A DNA stretch of 64,000 nucleotides from Thelephora terrestris. Lineage: Eukaryota; Basidiomycota; Agaricomycetes; Thelephorales; Thelephoraceae. The notes under the pieces were generated by a model. The model was not told where the DNA came from. It searched no databases and was given only the letters and a program-made list of their open reading frames with translations. The translations under genes and the position numbers were made by a program. The stretch is taken from assembly GCA_015956445.1 (NCBI GenBank), contig WIUZ02000004.1, positions 1 to 64,000 of the forward strand, in the 5' to 3' direction. Positions 35,604 through 49,847 of this stretch are shown here, piece after piece (position 1 is the stretch's first letter; each line of letters opens with the position of its first letter).

Positions 35604-38600
35604 ATGGCAGCAGCGGTCCAAACCCTCGTCGGTCCGTCACTTCCGCCTGAGTTTTACCCACACGTTCGCCTCGCTGAAACTTCCACAGCCAGCAATGCAG
35701 AGAACTGGGACGAGGATTTCGACTTCCACCGTGCTAATTCGCGAATGCCGCCTCCCAACCGTGTTCTCAAACCAAGCAACATGACCGAAAACTGGGACGA
35801 TGACTTCGTTGATCAAACACGGACTTCGCCTCGCCCCACCAAGAAACAGCAGCCTGTTCTTCATACCAGCCCTTTCAAAAGGGATCCTACCGAGAACTGG
35901 GACGACGATTTCGAAGATAACGATCAACTTGCCTCTCGCCCAGTCCGACTCAGCACTGCCCCTTCCCAAGCAGAGAACTGGGACGAGGAGTTTGCTGCCA
36001 ACGAACCGCCAGTAGAAAGCTGGGACGATGAATTTGGGCACTCCTCGGACGAGGAACAAGCTGACAAGGAGGACAGGACGGTGACCGCCTGGACGCGCAA
36101 CCCTCGGTCTACGCACGCGACCCCCCCTCCTCCCGTTCCGCCTCTTCCAGATGATATACGCATGCACGATCCCCGCCTTTCGCCTACGCAATCTATATTT
36201 TCCTTGCCCACAACAATCGGACGGCCAGAATCCTCTGCCGGTTTCTCGGTTACATCCGTTGCGGCTCTCTGGCCTACCGGTGCCCCATCATCCGCTCGTA
36301 GGTTTGCAGCCCTCCCAGCGAGCACTCCAACTCGCGAAAGGAGGCGACTGCGGAAAAAATCCCGACCAATAATGGATGGAACCGTGATGGAACTCGAGGA
36401 CCGATCGTCCCCCACGCCTCCCGAAACCTGTGAACGCGCTAGCACTCCAGAACCTTCTGACGCATATCCTTCCGATTTTAATCCACAAACCCCCCAACAT
36501 GTAAACCCTCCTGCCGCCACCCCAAACAGGACCCCCCTCCTTTCACGTATAGGCTCCGTTAAGAAGTGGAGACCTGGCCGAAAACGTCTCAGCACCGATC
36601 CTAAAGACGTCGAAGATGCTAGGCGAGAACATGACACCGAGGTAACTCCAAGACCTCCCAGCGTATTAGCCAAATTACAACAAACTCCTTCAGATGGGAA
36701 CGGCAACAAGGTTCCTGTGGTTCCTAGGTCGACTGGCCGGGAAGAGCTGAAGTCGGGGAAGAGCATGGAGAAATTAGGTTTGGGACCATCACCAAGGCAT
36801 ATCAAGAAACGGCGGCCTAATCGCGAACCATCACCCTCGCCGTTTTCTACGCGTCCAAGCTCGATGATGGTGGCAAGCTCGAGCAGCGGCTCTGGAGGGA
36901 AGCCTAGGCATGTTTCTTCAACCGCCACCTTCAACAGCGGAAATCGCTCTGCAACCGCCTCGCGCACCAGTTTCTCAGCCAGTATGGAGGACTTGACCTA
37001 CCGTATGGTACGGTCAGTCTCCAGGGAGAAGCACAAAGGGAAGGAGCGGGAGCGAAACGATGGAACAGAAGGCAAACGTGTATTTATGGGGGATATCAGG
37101 CGACCATCGTTTAGCAACAACTCCACCGAAGGACCCAAACCCGGCAAAGACAAACTTACAAGTACACCAACGCCGAAGGAGAAGGGGAAGGGTAACCGGC
37201 ACGGGAGGAGCAACACGATCTCGAGTATGGACACCTCACGCCCTTCTTGGATCACAGAAAGAGTCGCCCCGCATAGCCCTCCAAAGCTACCAGCGATTCC
37301 TATGCTGCCGTTACCTCTGCATTTATTGCCGCCTTCCCCTATTGATCCTCCCCTACCACCTCCCCAAAGTCAACTCGAACCGACATCGAATTTAACTGCA
37401 CTATTGCCGGCTGCCGTTTTACGACCGGCAAAATCGCTCCCCCGCCCGTCTTTGGATGTGCGTCCCTCGACTTCGGACACGCCGCCCACACTGCCTCCCT
37501 CGCGGAAGTCATTGGAGACATCAAACTTACTGGTTAAGCCTACTGTCTCACCCCAACAGGCATCTTCGCTAGGGAGGTCCAGTCAACCACCTAAACGCAC
37601 GGACACTTCTCCGATAGGTAGCTATTCACGAACGTTCGACTTTGTCTCGCTATTTCCTGATCAGGGAGACGTAGATGGGAAAGTACCCCGGAGGAACTCT
37701 TTGAACGACCTTCGGATCCCTGCGAGGATTACCCAAGCGCAGAGCGGCCTACGACGAGATCTTACCTTGGTGAAAGAGTTCGCCAAGAATGTAGAACGTG
37801 AGCCAAATCTGGGCGTACATCTCTTGTCAGTAATCTGACCGACATACAGAGCTCAAGGAACTACAAGAAGCTTACTGCTCACTAATACTGGCGATCCATA
37901 CCATCCTCTGTGCAGAGTCCCGGCCAATGACTCCCGCTGTTCCTCCTCGTCCAACGTCTCCCACAGTCTTCTTCACTACCAGACGGCGCTCCAGGTCCAA
38001 CGCCACTACGATGCCTCCTAGTGCCCAAATTCGCACCATCACAACTTCGATGACCCAATTGCGATCTAAGTTTGCTATCACTTGGGAGTGTGCGGAGCTA
38101 CTTATCGAACTCGGTGGATCCACTGTCCCTTCGAGGATATCCAAGGTTGAGAGCAAATCGAGCTTGACCTCGAAGGCCTTTCCAACCTCCAGCTCAGCCC
38201 CACCGGAGCTCATGAATAGCATCGGGAAGAAGGGGAGGGAACGAGCCATCACCCTTGGTGGTGACGAACAAAAACCAACTCTACCGGCCAACGAAGAGAA
38301 GGCGAACACAATGCCAACCACTCCTCGACATTCTGGCGATTGGAGCAACACTCCGAGCAAGAACGATCTGAACCCGCGGCAACTGCTTCTACTGCGAGAG
38401 ATGCTGAGCCACCCGGACGTCGAAAATAACCCACAAAGCGTTCTGGAGAGATTGCGGATCCTTGATTCTGAAGTCAACCGCGATTGGGTGTGGGGTGGTC
38501 CGATGGGGAGCACCATCACACTTCCTCCCAGTGAAGGGTCATCCCACCATCACCGCACGGTGAACCCCGATGACAGAAGTCCAAAGAAGCGGAGGACAAG

Positions 38601-39678
38601 TCGTTTGGGGATGAATGCCGTTCGAGAGATGCTGAGGAACATCAAGCGGAGCGTGACTGAGGCCAATCAGGGTCAGCACCAACGTTCACCTCACCCGCTG
38701 TCATCGGAGTCTTCCGTCGGGTTGGCAGACCGGCCTGCTCCTCGACGACGAGCGAAGACGAGCACTGGGCCACAAGGCTCCGATCTGGGCCGCGAGTCCC
38801 CTGCACCGCACAGTCGCCGAGATCCGAGGTCTCCGTACAACACTGTTAACTCGGGCGTACACAAGTCACCCCGTCGTCCATCCCTCGCATCAATATTTCG
38901 CTTCGCGAACAAGAGCAAGTCGAAGCATAACTCGGGAAGCACGACCGATCACTCTTCGGCTCTGAGGCAACCCAATGCTCCGAGTAGTAGCGGGACCGGA
39001 AGCCAGGTTACGATGGAAGATGAGGACTGGGACCGCGTGGATGACTCTACCTCGGACCTGGATTTCCATTCTCCTAATTCGCAAAGGTCTACATCTGGTG
39101 GAACCGATAATTCCTCAACACTCCGGGCCAAACGCGCAAAACAAGGACAATTGGAGAGGTCGCCGTACATGACGCTCCAGGAAAACCTCCCTCCAGAACC
39201 GTCTACCCCTCTACGTGGAGGGCTTCCCGGACCAGAAGCCTCCCGAAGCTCGATTTGGGAGGGGACCTGGTCGAGGGGCACGAAATTGTCCAACGTCGAG
39301 GAAATTGCGGAGGGTGCCACTCCTATGAAACGTGGTCCGGCGAAACGACCCTCTCGGGTCTTTGTCCCCTCTCCTAGCGCAAGTCTCAAACGTCGCCCAT
39401 CTGATGCCAAGAAACGCCAACAGCAACTGCTCGCCCGGACGGACGGTAAACGTCTTTCTGGAGTTCCTCCGGCTCAGCGCGGGGGGAAGACTGGGTCCGT
39501 CCGGTCGGCTACTCCCCATTGGATAGAGCACGCTGAGGGTATGCCAGACCCCAAGCTTGCGATGACTCCGGAGAACATCAAGCCACTCCTCGACAGCGCG
39601 CGAGAAGTTCTCCTGAGGTGCAAAGAGTGCGTCGCGGAGGCTAGGACGTTACTCAATATGTTAGAGAACTTAAACTAA
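35604..39678 (+). CDS. Byr4/Bfa1-like mitotic exit GAP component
   Basis: Two exons (35604-37797, 37850-39678) with one 52-base intron encode 1340 residues. The N-terminus carries five copies of an acidic-aromatic motif: ENWDEDF (33-39), ENWDDDF (62-68), ENWDDDF (97-103), ENWDEEF (124-130) and ESWDDEF (138-144). Repeats of this type mark fungal Byr4/Bfa1, the scaffold half of the two-part GAP that, with Cdc16/Bub2, holds the Spg1/Tem1 GTPase inactive at spindle poles to restrain septation or mitotic exit. Further on there are helical blocks spanning the splice (LTLVKEFAKNVEQLKELQEA) and at the C-terminus (LLDSAREVLLRCKECVAEAR), separated by long disordered Ser/Pro/Arg sequence. The assignment rests on repeats and architecture and is an inference. 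Confidence 0.65.
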
Positions 39679-40028
39679 GTGGTATCTGACACTGCGACAC
39701 CCCATTTTTCTATTCCCTCTTTCAAGTCACTCATTCAGAATGTTGCACCCTTGGACTCTTTTTTTGCATTGTTTCCCACCATCTCTTCACCTTACAAATT
39801 TGACTGCCCCACTCACGCGCTGTTGATATTCGATGTTTGATGCTTGCCCTGCTGTCACTAATGCTCTAATGCTTTCTGCTTTTACACTGTGTTATGTCCC
39901 CTTCCCATTCCCCTCGATGTACCCCTCTACTCTCCCACGTTCCATAACGTCCCATTGTCAACGTGTTTATTACGCACTTCTCATAGTTCACGCACTTCGT
40001 ACATTATCCACCACGATATAAATGAATA
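39679..40028. other. Convergent 3' UTR spacer
   Basis: This 350-base T/C-rich spacer lies between the Byr4-like gene and METTL16, whose 3' ends face each other. No coding feature is present. Confidence 0.45.
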
Positions 40029-41656
40029 TCACGAACTCGGTTTCGAAGCGACCTTGCGAGAGATGTGATTGCAGAAACTTTCGAACAGGGCCCTGTCCCG
40101 GCCTCGGACCCAGTTGAACTCGAGTTCGTGGGAGAGGGTAACCTGACACATGAGTGCTACGGGAGGCGACGTCGTTCGTTGGGATGTATCGCCTGATGGT
40201 GCCTTGAGTTTCTTCCGTCGGGCAGCCCTGGACCAGGTGTTCCCAGTTGCCGCGAGTCCTATCGTCACCCGATCCGGATCTGTGCGTTCTTGGGTGGCAA
40301 TGATCCCCTCGGTTGCTGAAAGGGCTTGTCTAAGTTTCTGCAGCGCAACCGCTCCATCTGCAGAACCCAGCGGTTGGCGAATAGTGTTATGAGGGGGCAT
40401 GAGACCGTGAAGTGACTGGTTGGAAATTCGAGAAACGCTCTGGTCTTGCCGTTGGCACCATATACACGGGAGAGGCAAATAAACTTACGTCAGGTAACCG
40501 CTCGTCCCCGAAGGACCATCCGATTGCCCACCTCCGCGTTTGGCCTTGTACGAGTTCTGTGATGGCGTAGTTTTCTACCTGTGGGATCGTAAAATGAGTT
40601 CGGTCGAGGGATGTAAGCATCCACGTACGTTGTTTTCTCGCAGCGAATTGACAACATCCGTCAGCGAGGAGAGTTTCCCCAGCATGGACGTAAACCACCT
40701 GGGGATTGTATGTCGGTTAGCACCCAGGCAAGAAGTAACCGAAAGCGATGACAGACCTGCATTTAGTCCTATATGTTAGGCTTTCCGTGACCATCCGCCG
40801 AACGAATGCAGACTCTCCGCCTGGCGTAATCATCTCCGTGTCTGCGCCTGTACAAACGGCGGAGGGAGAAAACTCTTTCTCAAGGGTGCTCTTTTCGATT
40901 TCCTCTCGGCTTGAATAGAAAGGAGGGTTGCACATCGTGAAATCGAATGTGTCGGAGCCGAGTAGGGGAGATAAGATTGGTTCGTGATGCAACGCTTTGT
41001 GGAGGTGTATCCGCGAATGGAGTTCGTTGGAGGCGACGTTGACACTTGCACATTCAAAGGAGAGTGGATCGATTTCTGGGGAGCGCACAATCAGGACTGA
41101 TGGTTGTACGTACGTGGACTATCCTACCTGTCGCGATGAATTTCCACGATGGAGACATCCGACATCCCAGGAGTGGGTAGATGCACGAAGCCCCCGTGCC
41201 ACTGTGTAACGCGTCAACAACAGGCCCCAAAAGTTATCATTAAGCGTACATATCAATACCCCTCACTGCAATCGCGGGTGCGGAGTGGAATGGATCCAGG
41301 ATATCTTGGATCCAGAGGATGTAATTTAGTCTGTTAGGTATCGGGGGGCACAACCGATCAACAGGGAGTTGCACGTTCAGTGAGAAGTCTTTGTAAAGCA
41401 ACGCCTGGGTAAGATGCCTACGCTACCAATGTCCGCTTAGGATGATGATCTACCGGCCCCGAGAAAAGAGTACCTCAGAGCATCTTGTGACTTAAAATCG
41501 ATCGTTGGACCATTCGCAGTTTGAACTATGCTGAATCTCGTCAATATCCTTCCCTGTGACAAAAAGCGTCTAAGCTCACTAAGGAAGAAGGGGGGGATGA
41601 CTGTTTGCAAGGGCTAGAAAGTCCGGAGGTTGGTTATACAGATTTCTGGGGTGCAT
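40029..41656 (-). CDS. METTL16: METTL16-type RNA m6A methyltransferase
   Basis: METTL16 family enzymes put N6-methyladenosine on U6 snRNA and, in animals, on MAT2A mRNA hairpins that report SAM level. About eight exons are inferred. The start at 41656 reads MHPRNLYNQPPDFLALANSH. Next come YIVQTANGPTIDFKSQDALR; QALLYKDFSLNVQLPVDRLC then PPIPNRLNYILWIQDIL; VRGIDIGTGASCIYPLLG (SAM-binding loop, formed across a splice); FIATEIDPLSFECASVNVAS; FDFTMCNPPFYSS with the catalytic NPPF; FSPSAVCTGADTEMITPGGE; and ENYAITELVQGQTRRWAIGW. The C-terminal exon (about 150 residues) resembles the regulatory extension. It is head to head with SPE3-LYS9, 128 bases away. Confidence 0.9.
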
Positions 41657-41784
41657 AGTCGCAGCGGGAGAGATATAGTGAGCGATCGTGGAAAACGGGT
41701 TCCAGATCGGGTTGGTCGTTATCTAAAGAGCATTTTCATCCACTGATCTTCAGATCAATTCTTTCTTCCAATCCAAAAAACCAT
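41657..41784. promoter_or_regulatory. Divergent promoter, METTL16 and SPE3-LYS9
   Basis: Exactly 128 bases lie between the two opposing ATG codons. No TATA box was recognised; CT-rich runs lie close to the SPE3-LYS9 start. The shared space suggests coordinated expression, which is inference. Confidence 0.5.
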
Positions 41785-44357
<2,573 letters not shown>

Positions 44358-46370
44358 AGTCGATGCACATCATATCTTCTGGTGGTTGTTCTAGATTTAC
44401 CTGGGCAAGAATGACGATATGTACAAATTAGATAGAAGAAAGAGTCCCAACCACAGCAAGCTTTTACCTTTTCGGGATCCTTTACTTAAGACCTGTCATA
44501 ATGGTCCTTCGTCGATGGTGTTCCCAACCTCGACGTCCTGCTCGCAATGAACATTTCCGATCGCTCCATAGAACAGGCCCATTACTACCCACAACCCGAG
44601 GCCTTCCTTGGCCCCTGAAGTGAAGTTTGTGCGGTCCACCGACTCCTGATGAATTCCCGATGGCATTTTAAACGTCCCCGGTATGTAAAACGGGTCGAAT
44701 AAAAATCGTGAGCGCGGGGACTCGGGGCGGCCCATTGGAAGTTTTGGACGATCAAAAGTGTAAATTCGGTTGCCCTCGTACACCGTGACTGGATAGTAAG
44801 TTGACGACCGCAACGTGTATCGCTTTATCGGTGATGATTATGACTGTCGGCCTCCGTAGGAACCGACGACATACCCACATATGGAGCACATTAGACACCG
44901 GAAGGAGATGACCCAGTGGCGGAGGACGACGAAATGGATGCAATTTCTAGGTTTATCGCAGTGGATCTCATCGCAAACGATAACATGGCCACAGTGTGGG
45001 GCGCGCGGGGCCACTTGCCCCCCTCCCCCCTACGCGATTGTTAACGTCGAGTGGCAATGCGCCCATCCATTGGAAGAATCTTGCCTCAACTCATAATATC
45101 CCGCTCAAAGAAACCCGGCGAAAAATTCTTTCTTCATGACGTACGAGGAGTGCGAGATATGTGGGGCGTTGTAGATATTTGACCAGAGCTCCAAGAGTCA
45201 GATTTGTGCAACTGGGAAAGGGGTTTCCGCGGGGAGCGGTGGAGGGAGAATATCGCGGAGCTTGATGGGAGGAATTGAGGAACTGGTAATGCCTGTCCGT
45301 TGAACTGAAGGGTATTGCATGCATGGGCTACAACACGAGAACAAGAGGATTCCCGTATATCGTCTTCCAATGCCCCCAGGTTGACGTTTCTTCTCCACAA
45401 GAATGCGTCGCAAAATCTGCCCTCTTCGTGGCGCTAGCTGATCATCTAGGTCAAATTGTGTCCATTCATTGGCACTAGCGTCAGATCAGGGCCGGGAGCT
45501 TGGGCAACGCTTCCTGCGGGGGAAGACCTCGCTGAGAAACGGAGTCGTTCCTCGGCTTATTGACATCCCGTGAGGAACTATCGGGGGATGACACATCTGA
45601 CGTGTAACCCCATTGACGATCAACTTTGGAGGATGTAACCACGGTCAACCTCGAGGCATGACCACCGCCGAGTGCCGAGTACCCGGTGCGGGAATTCCAA
45701 ACACCATTTCGGAAGTCCCCTGTCCAACTTGGAAGCGACATCCCTTCGTGCTATACGCACACATTCATAACTGAGTGGGAGTTAGGGCGGAAAAACGTCC
45801 AAACCATGTGGGTAATCTGTATTCGGTTTGGGCACTGCGCCTTAGGCTTCATGCAGGACAGCGGAAGTGGACAATCCAGCAGAATTGTTATTGAGTTGAA
45901 TCGTGGGTGTTGCAGCGGTACTCACCGTCACCATACATGCGCGGGGATGACTAGGGCGCGATCACACGTCTCTTCGCGCTGGTCAAGTCGGTGCTCAACA
46001 CTTCGAGCGCTCGACGTTAAGGATCTTTGTGGTGTTAGTGCCAAAGCTTTCGGCGCACTTGTTCCAAACACAAACACGCAGGGCCGTCCCTTGATGAGCG
46101 CTTTCCCCGCTGTTGGTCGTGGACCACATCACCCCTCGGCGCGTCGCTGGTTGTTTCAAGCGTAGAAACTGGGCATCCACGCGGCAAATCGAAAGCTGAG
46201 ACGACTTCCTCTCACGTGACGTCATTCGACGGTCATACCGCCTTATTGTTCCGCCTTTTTCACTGTGAAACGTTCCGCCGACCACTGCGACATCCTCAGC
46301 TTGGTACGACACAGGAAGAGCTGCGATTCCACTCCAGTTCAACGTGATAGCCGATCTCCAGATCACCGTG
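44358..46370. other. Intergenic region with tentative minus-strand genes
   Basis: About 2 kb. The proximal part contains a plausible minus-strand hypothetical gene (44496-44813, perhaps reaching 45.03 kb). Minus-strand frames at 45.13-45.40 and 45.48-45.74 kb are open (the latter starts MSLPSWTGDFRNG), but I see no domain and no safe join. The remainder is unassigned; the last 200 bases are probably the RAM1 promoter. Confidence 0.35.
44496..44813 (-). CDS. Tentative hypothetical protein with one membrane segment
   Basis: This open frame encodes about 100 residues reading STYYPVTVYEGNRIYTFDRP, KLPMGRPESPRSRFLFDPF and a hydrophobic stretch GLGLWVVMGLFYGAIGNV near the C-terminus. The mix of aromatic blocks and one membrane helix looks protein-like, but no family is recognised. 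It has no good ATG of its own in the first codons, so an upstream exon is likely. Candidates are a tiny exon ending in MW near 44.88 kb or the Cys-rich frame at 44.83-45.03 kb. Confidence 0.4.
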   Translation of the reverse strand: MRSSTYYPVTVYEGNRIYTFDRPKLPMGRPESPRSRFLFDPFYIPGTFKMPSGIHQESVDRTNFTSGAKEGLGLWVVMGLFYGAIGNVHCEQDVEVGNTIDEGPL

Positions 46371-48160
46371 ATGGGAGACACAGTTCGCAAACACTCGCCT
46401 AACGATTCATATCCAACTCCCACCTCGACGCTTCAAGAGTCAACTGAACGCATCCTCGCATCCCATGTCCCGATTAACACGACAGAAGCCAATCATGAAC
46501 TCAAGAAGAACACACACGTCCAATTCATTGCCCGTGCAATGCTCCAAGGGTTACCGTCGAAATATATAAGCCAGGACGCTTCGCAGCCCTGGCTCATGTT
46601 TTGGATCCTTGAGAGTTTTAGCATCCTGCAGGTCGGACTAGACCCGGGTAATAAACAAAGGTCGGTCAGATCCAATTCACATGTTCAGGGAGTCAATCTC
46701 AATGGATGGGGACGACAGGGCAATCGACACGGTGCTCGCCTGCCAACACCCGGATGGTGGGTTTGGCGGTGGGCCTGCGCAGTCTGCACATCTGTTACCG
46801 ACTTATGCAGCCGTGTGCGCCTTGGCTATTGCCGGGAGACCCGGGCCAGGCGGAGGTTGGGATGATATTGACCGGTACGTGGCACACATCGACTTCACCT
46901 TTGGTCACCAACAAATGTGATGGCGTTCGGAAGGGATAAGATGTACAAATGGTTTCTATCGCTCAAACAGCCAGATGGGTCGTTCCTTGTCTCGCATGAC
47001 GCCGAAGTCGACGTTAGGGGACTCTACTGTCTCCTCGTGACGGCGACCCTTCTTAATTTGTTAACACCGGAGCTACTCGAGAGCGTTCCGGAATTCATTG
47101 CCGCGTGTCAGAGTTATGAAGGAGGGTTTTCTTCTGCATCTCTGCCCTACTTTGGTGGTACCGACACATCTAGGTTTCCTACGTCCTGTTTGGGAGAAGC
47201 GCACGGCGGCTACACCTTTTCCTGCCTCGCCAGCTGGGTGCTGGTCCAGCCTTACCTCGCCGCGCTGCGCGAGTCCGGGGAATCAGAAAAAGCGTCAGTC
47301 AGGATAAACTTCAAATCATTGCTCAGGTGGATGGTCAATATGCAGGGCGGTGGGCTCGATCTCGGCGGATTCAAAGGCAGAACAAACAAATTGGTCGACG
47401 GGTGCTATGCGTGGTGGGTTGGAGGGTGCTTCCCTCTCCTGGAGAGTCTCGGGATTGCAGTGGAACCAGCAACGGATGCCGCCCAGTCATTAAATAGTGA
47501 AGAGGGATGGCACGACGCAGATGGTTTGTGTCTAGTGATAAATCATCCGTTCTGCAGCTCTGATATCTCCGTAGATTCGTTGTATAGTCGACAGGGACTA
47601 CAAGAGTACTTACTATGGGCGAGCCAACATCCATCGGGTGGGCTGAGGGACAAACCACCAAAGTGAGGGTTTTTCGCGGGGTGATAAGATGCCTTCCAGT
47701 TTCTCACCATGAGCGTGAAGGCATCCCGATGCATACCACACATGCTATTGTTTGTCTGGGCTATCGTCTGCTCAGCACCGTACAATTGTGTCAGAGGGAA
47801 GACGACGCTCCATCGTTGCGTTGTGGGAAAGCGGAGGTGGCTGTGCCGGTCCGTCAGGTTATCGATCTCCGGTGGTGTCGCCCTGACCAGGGAATTTCAG
47901 ATGAATTTACAGACCTGCTTCGTAAGAACGCGTTCTCTTCCGCTTTAGCCTGGGTAGAAGAAGATGGGGGGTCAAAGGTGGTAGGATTGAATGCAAACAG
48001 GGTGGTATGCACCATTTCCTCAACTCGATGACTCTCGACTCACGTCGCGCGTTAGAACGCGACCCACCCAGTTTTCAACCTGACGAACACACATGCGGAG
48101 GGTATGATGGTGCATTTCTACGGGCAAAAGGTGCCACCGCGCACAAAAACGAATATTTGA
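46371..48160 (+). CDS. RAM1: Protein farnesyltransferase beta subunit
   Basis: With the alpha subunit, this enzyme attaches farnesyl to CAAX cysteines of Ras, lamin-like and pheromone precursors. About six exons are joined. The N-terminus is MGDTVRKHSPNDSYPTPTST, followed by QFIARAMLQGLPSKYI and ASQPWLMFWILESFSIL. Prenyltransferase repeats follow: ACQHPDGGFGGGPAQSAHLL, LKQPDGSFLVSHDAEVDVRG, ACQSYEGGFSSA, GEAHGGYTFSCLASW and MQGGGLDLGGFKGRTNKLVD. Zinc ligands are visible as the Asp and Cys of VDGCYAWW and the His of PDAYHTCYCL after a splice at 47660. The final exon gives NATHPVFNLTNTHAEGMMVH, the conserved C-terminus, then FYGQ. Joins between 47.83 and 48.05 kb are less certain. The next step of the pathway, RCE1, is at 6.3 kb. 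Confidence 0.92.
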
Positions 48161-49847
48161 GCTAGCTCATCCTTCACAATGATGTATGTATAGTATTTTC
48201 CGATGGAAATTACACATTGTTCTCTTTTGTAAAGTATAGAATTGCAGGTTCATAGGTTTATGTTTATGCTGTATTGCAGCTTTTAAACCATTCGTGCTAG
48301 GCAAGAAGAAACAGCGATCAAGACTCTAAGAACCAAGCGACAATGAGATTTATTGAGGGTGTGCGCATTCCGCTGCAGGTCCTAGTTTGCAGTTACTGGC
48401 ATCGGCCCCACATGAAAGTTCTGGGCGATAAAAGGTGGAGGCCTGCGCATCAGCAAAAGGAAAATCAACCCGCCAGGTTCATGTGGGCAACACGCCGCCG
48501 ACGTTTTGCGAGAGCGGTTGACTGTTGAAGCTGTCGAGATTACTCATCGTGTGCCCCTCACTACTCTCGTTTTTCCGGTATACGGCTCGCTCAAGGGCAC
48601 CGAACCAACGGGAGACCGAGTTCGCGTGTCAATCGTGGGTGAGTCTTTGAACATTTAGGCAATGTCGGCGCCAAATCGTGTGTAGTGACAAATAGGTATT
48701 AGTGCGTGCTTTGTTAAGTCAGACCGGCTTCGATTTGCATGTTAACCATGTTTCCTTGCAGAGATGGCAGCCGCTGACGGCTGAGGTACGCGGCACTACA
48801 AAGCGCCTGGATGGAACAGTGGAAAGGAAGAGCCTGCCTACAAAGAGATGGCCTCTGGAACACAAACAAAGTACCTGGGGGAATGCCTTTCGGATACCCC
48901 CCGATGATCCTCCGATCAAAGCGTGCTCCCTCAAGGAGAGCACATGTACAATGTATGCCACATATTGTGGGTCCCAACTTATTCCAGGGATGCAGCGTTG
49001 TCCGGGAGATTGCAGGTGCCGAGTTGGATCCAGTGTTCAAGGAGTTGTACAAGTTTGAACACGTGTCTGCACGGTTCCATCTTTTGTGCCGACAAGAGAA
49101 CTGAAGAATAGTAAGCCTAGGGGGAACACGAAACGTAAAACAAGGTGTCTGGGCCAATACAACGGATTAAACACAGGTTTCAGTAAGGGGGCACTGGAAT
49201 GAACACGGCGCTGAAACATCAAGTAACCTCACGCACTTTTGTTTGCTGAATGACTACTGAGCGGCAAGGCCATGGGCGGTGCTACTACACCAGCTTATCG
49301 ACAGGAAGCGACTGCCGCCGGTCCGAAGTTGGGACGTCCAGATTATAGCACGACGTACGACGCCACTGTTGAAACAAGCATGTCAGTTTAGAACATGGAG
49401 AGACTATTCAGGGAAAGGGAAAGTCGTTGTCAGGGCGGCATCAGTTGTAGTGTCCGCTGTCCAAATAGCCTAAACTGAAGCCAATCTTGGTCTTCTACCT
49501 CCCGATGATGGTTCGGAGGCGTTCTGTAATAGAGAGTAATCGCCTTTATTTCGCAGAGGGGACCTTGAGCGTGCGAGGGCGATGTTGTTCAGTTGAGATC
49601 CTTCTGATCCACTCGAATTGAGCAGCGAGATAAAATACAGTCACCCGCTGTGCCTTTGTACGCTCAGCGCTCATCCCGGAGGAGGATGAAAGGCGTGAAG
49701 TGGGACAAACTATCGGCCAAATAAGGAAGGTGCCCGATAGTCCGTTAAGTAGCGGACGTCCCGGTGATCGATCCCGGATAGAAAACCTTGTCTCCTCCCT
49801 CTACATTTATTCCCGTACACCCCCTCCCTCTTCCCGCTCTCACGACC
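48161..49847. other. Intergenic region, one unexplained open frame
   Basis: About 1.7 kb with no named gene. On the plus strand a frame from about 48415 to 48640 is open for over 70 codons (containing TVEAVEITHRVPLTTLVFPV) and ends near a GTGAGT donor. No partner exon was found, so it may be chance. The final 150 bases are CT-rich, as in a leader before the HMG-box gene. Confidence 0.35.

Noticed and set aside
36151-36967. Long antisense frames inside the Byr4-like gene
   Set aside because: They mirror low-complexity Ser/Pro/Arg coding sequence on the other strand and carry no independent features.
45134-45741. Two minus-strand open frames that might form one gene
   Set aside because: No domain and no convincing splice sites joining them. 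Noted only in the spacer entry.
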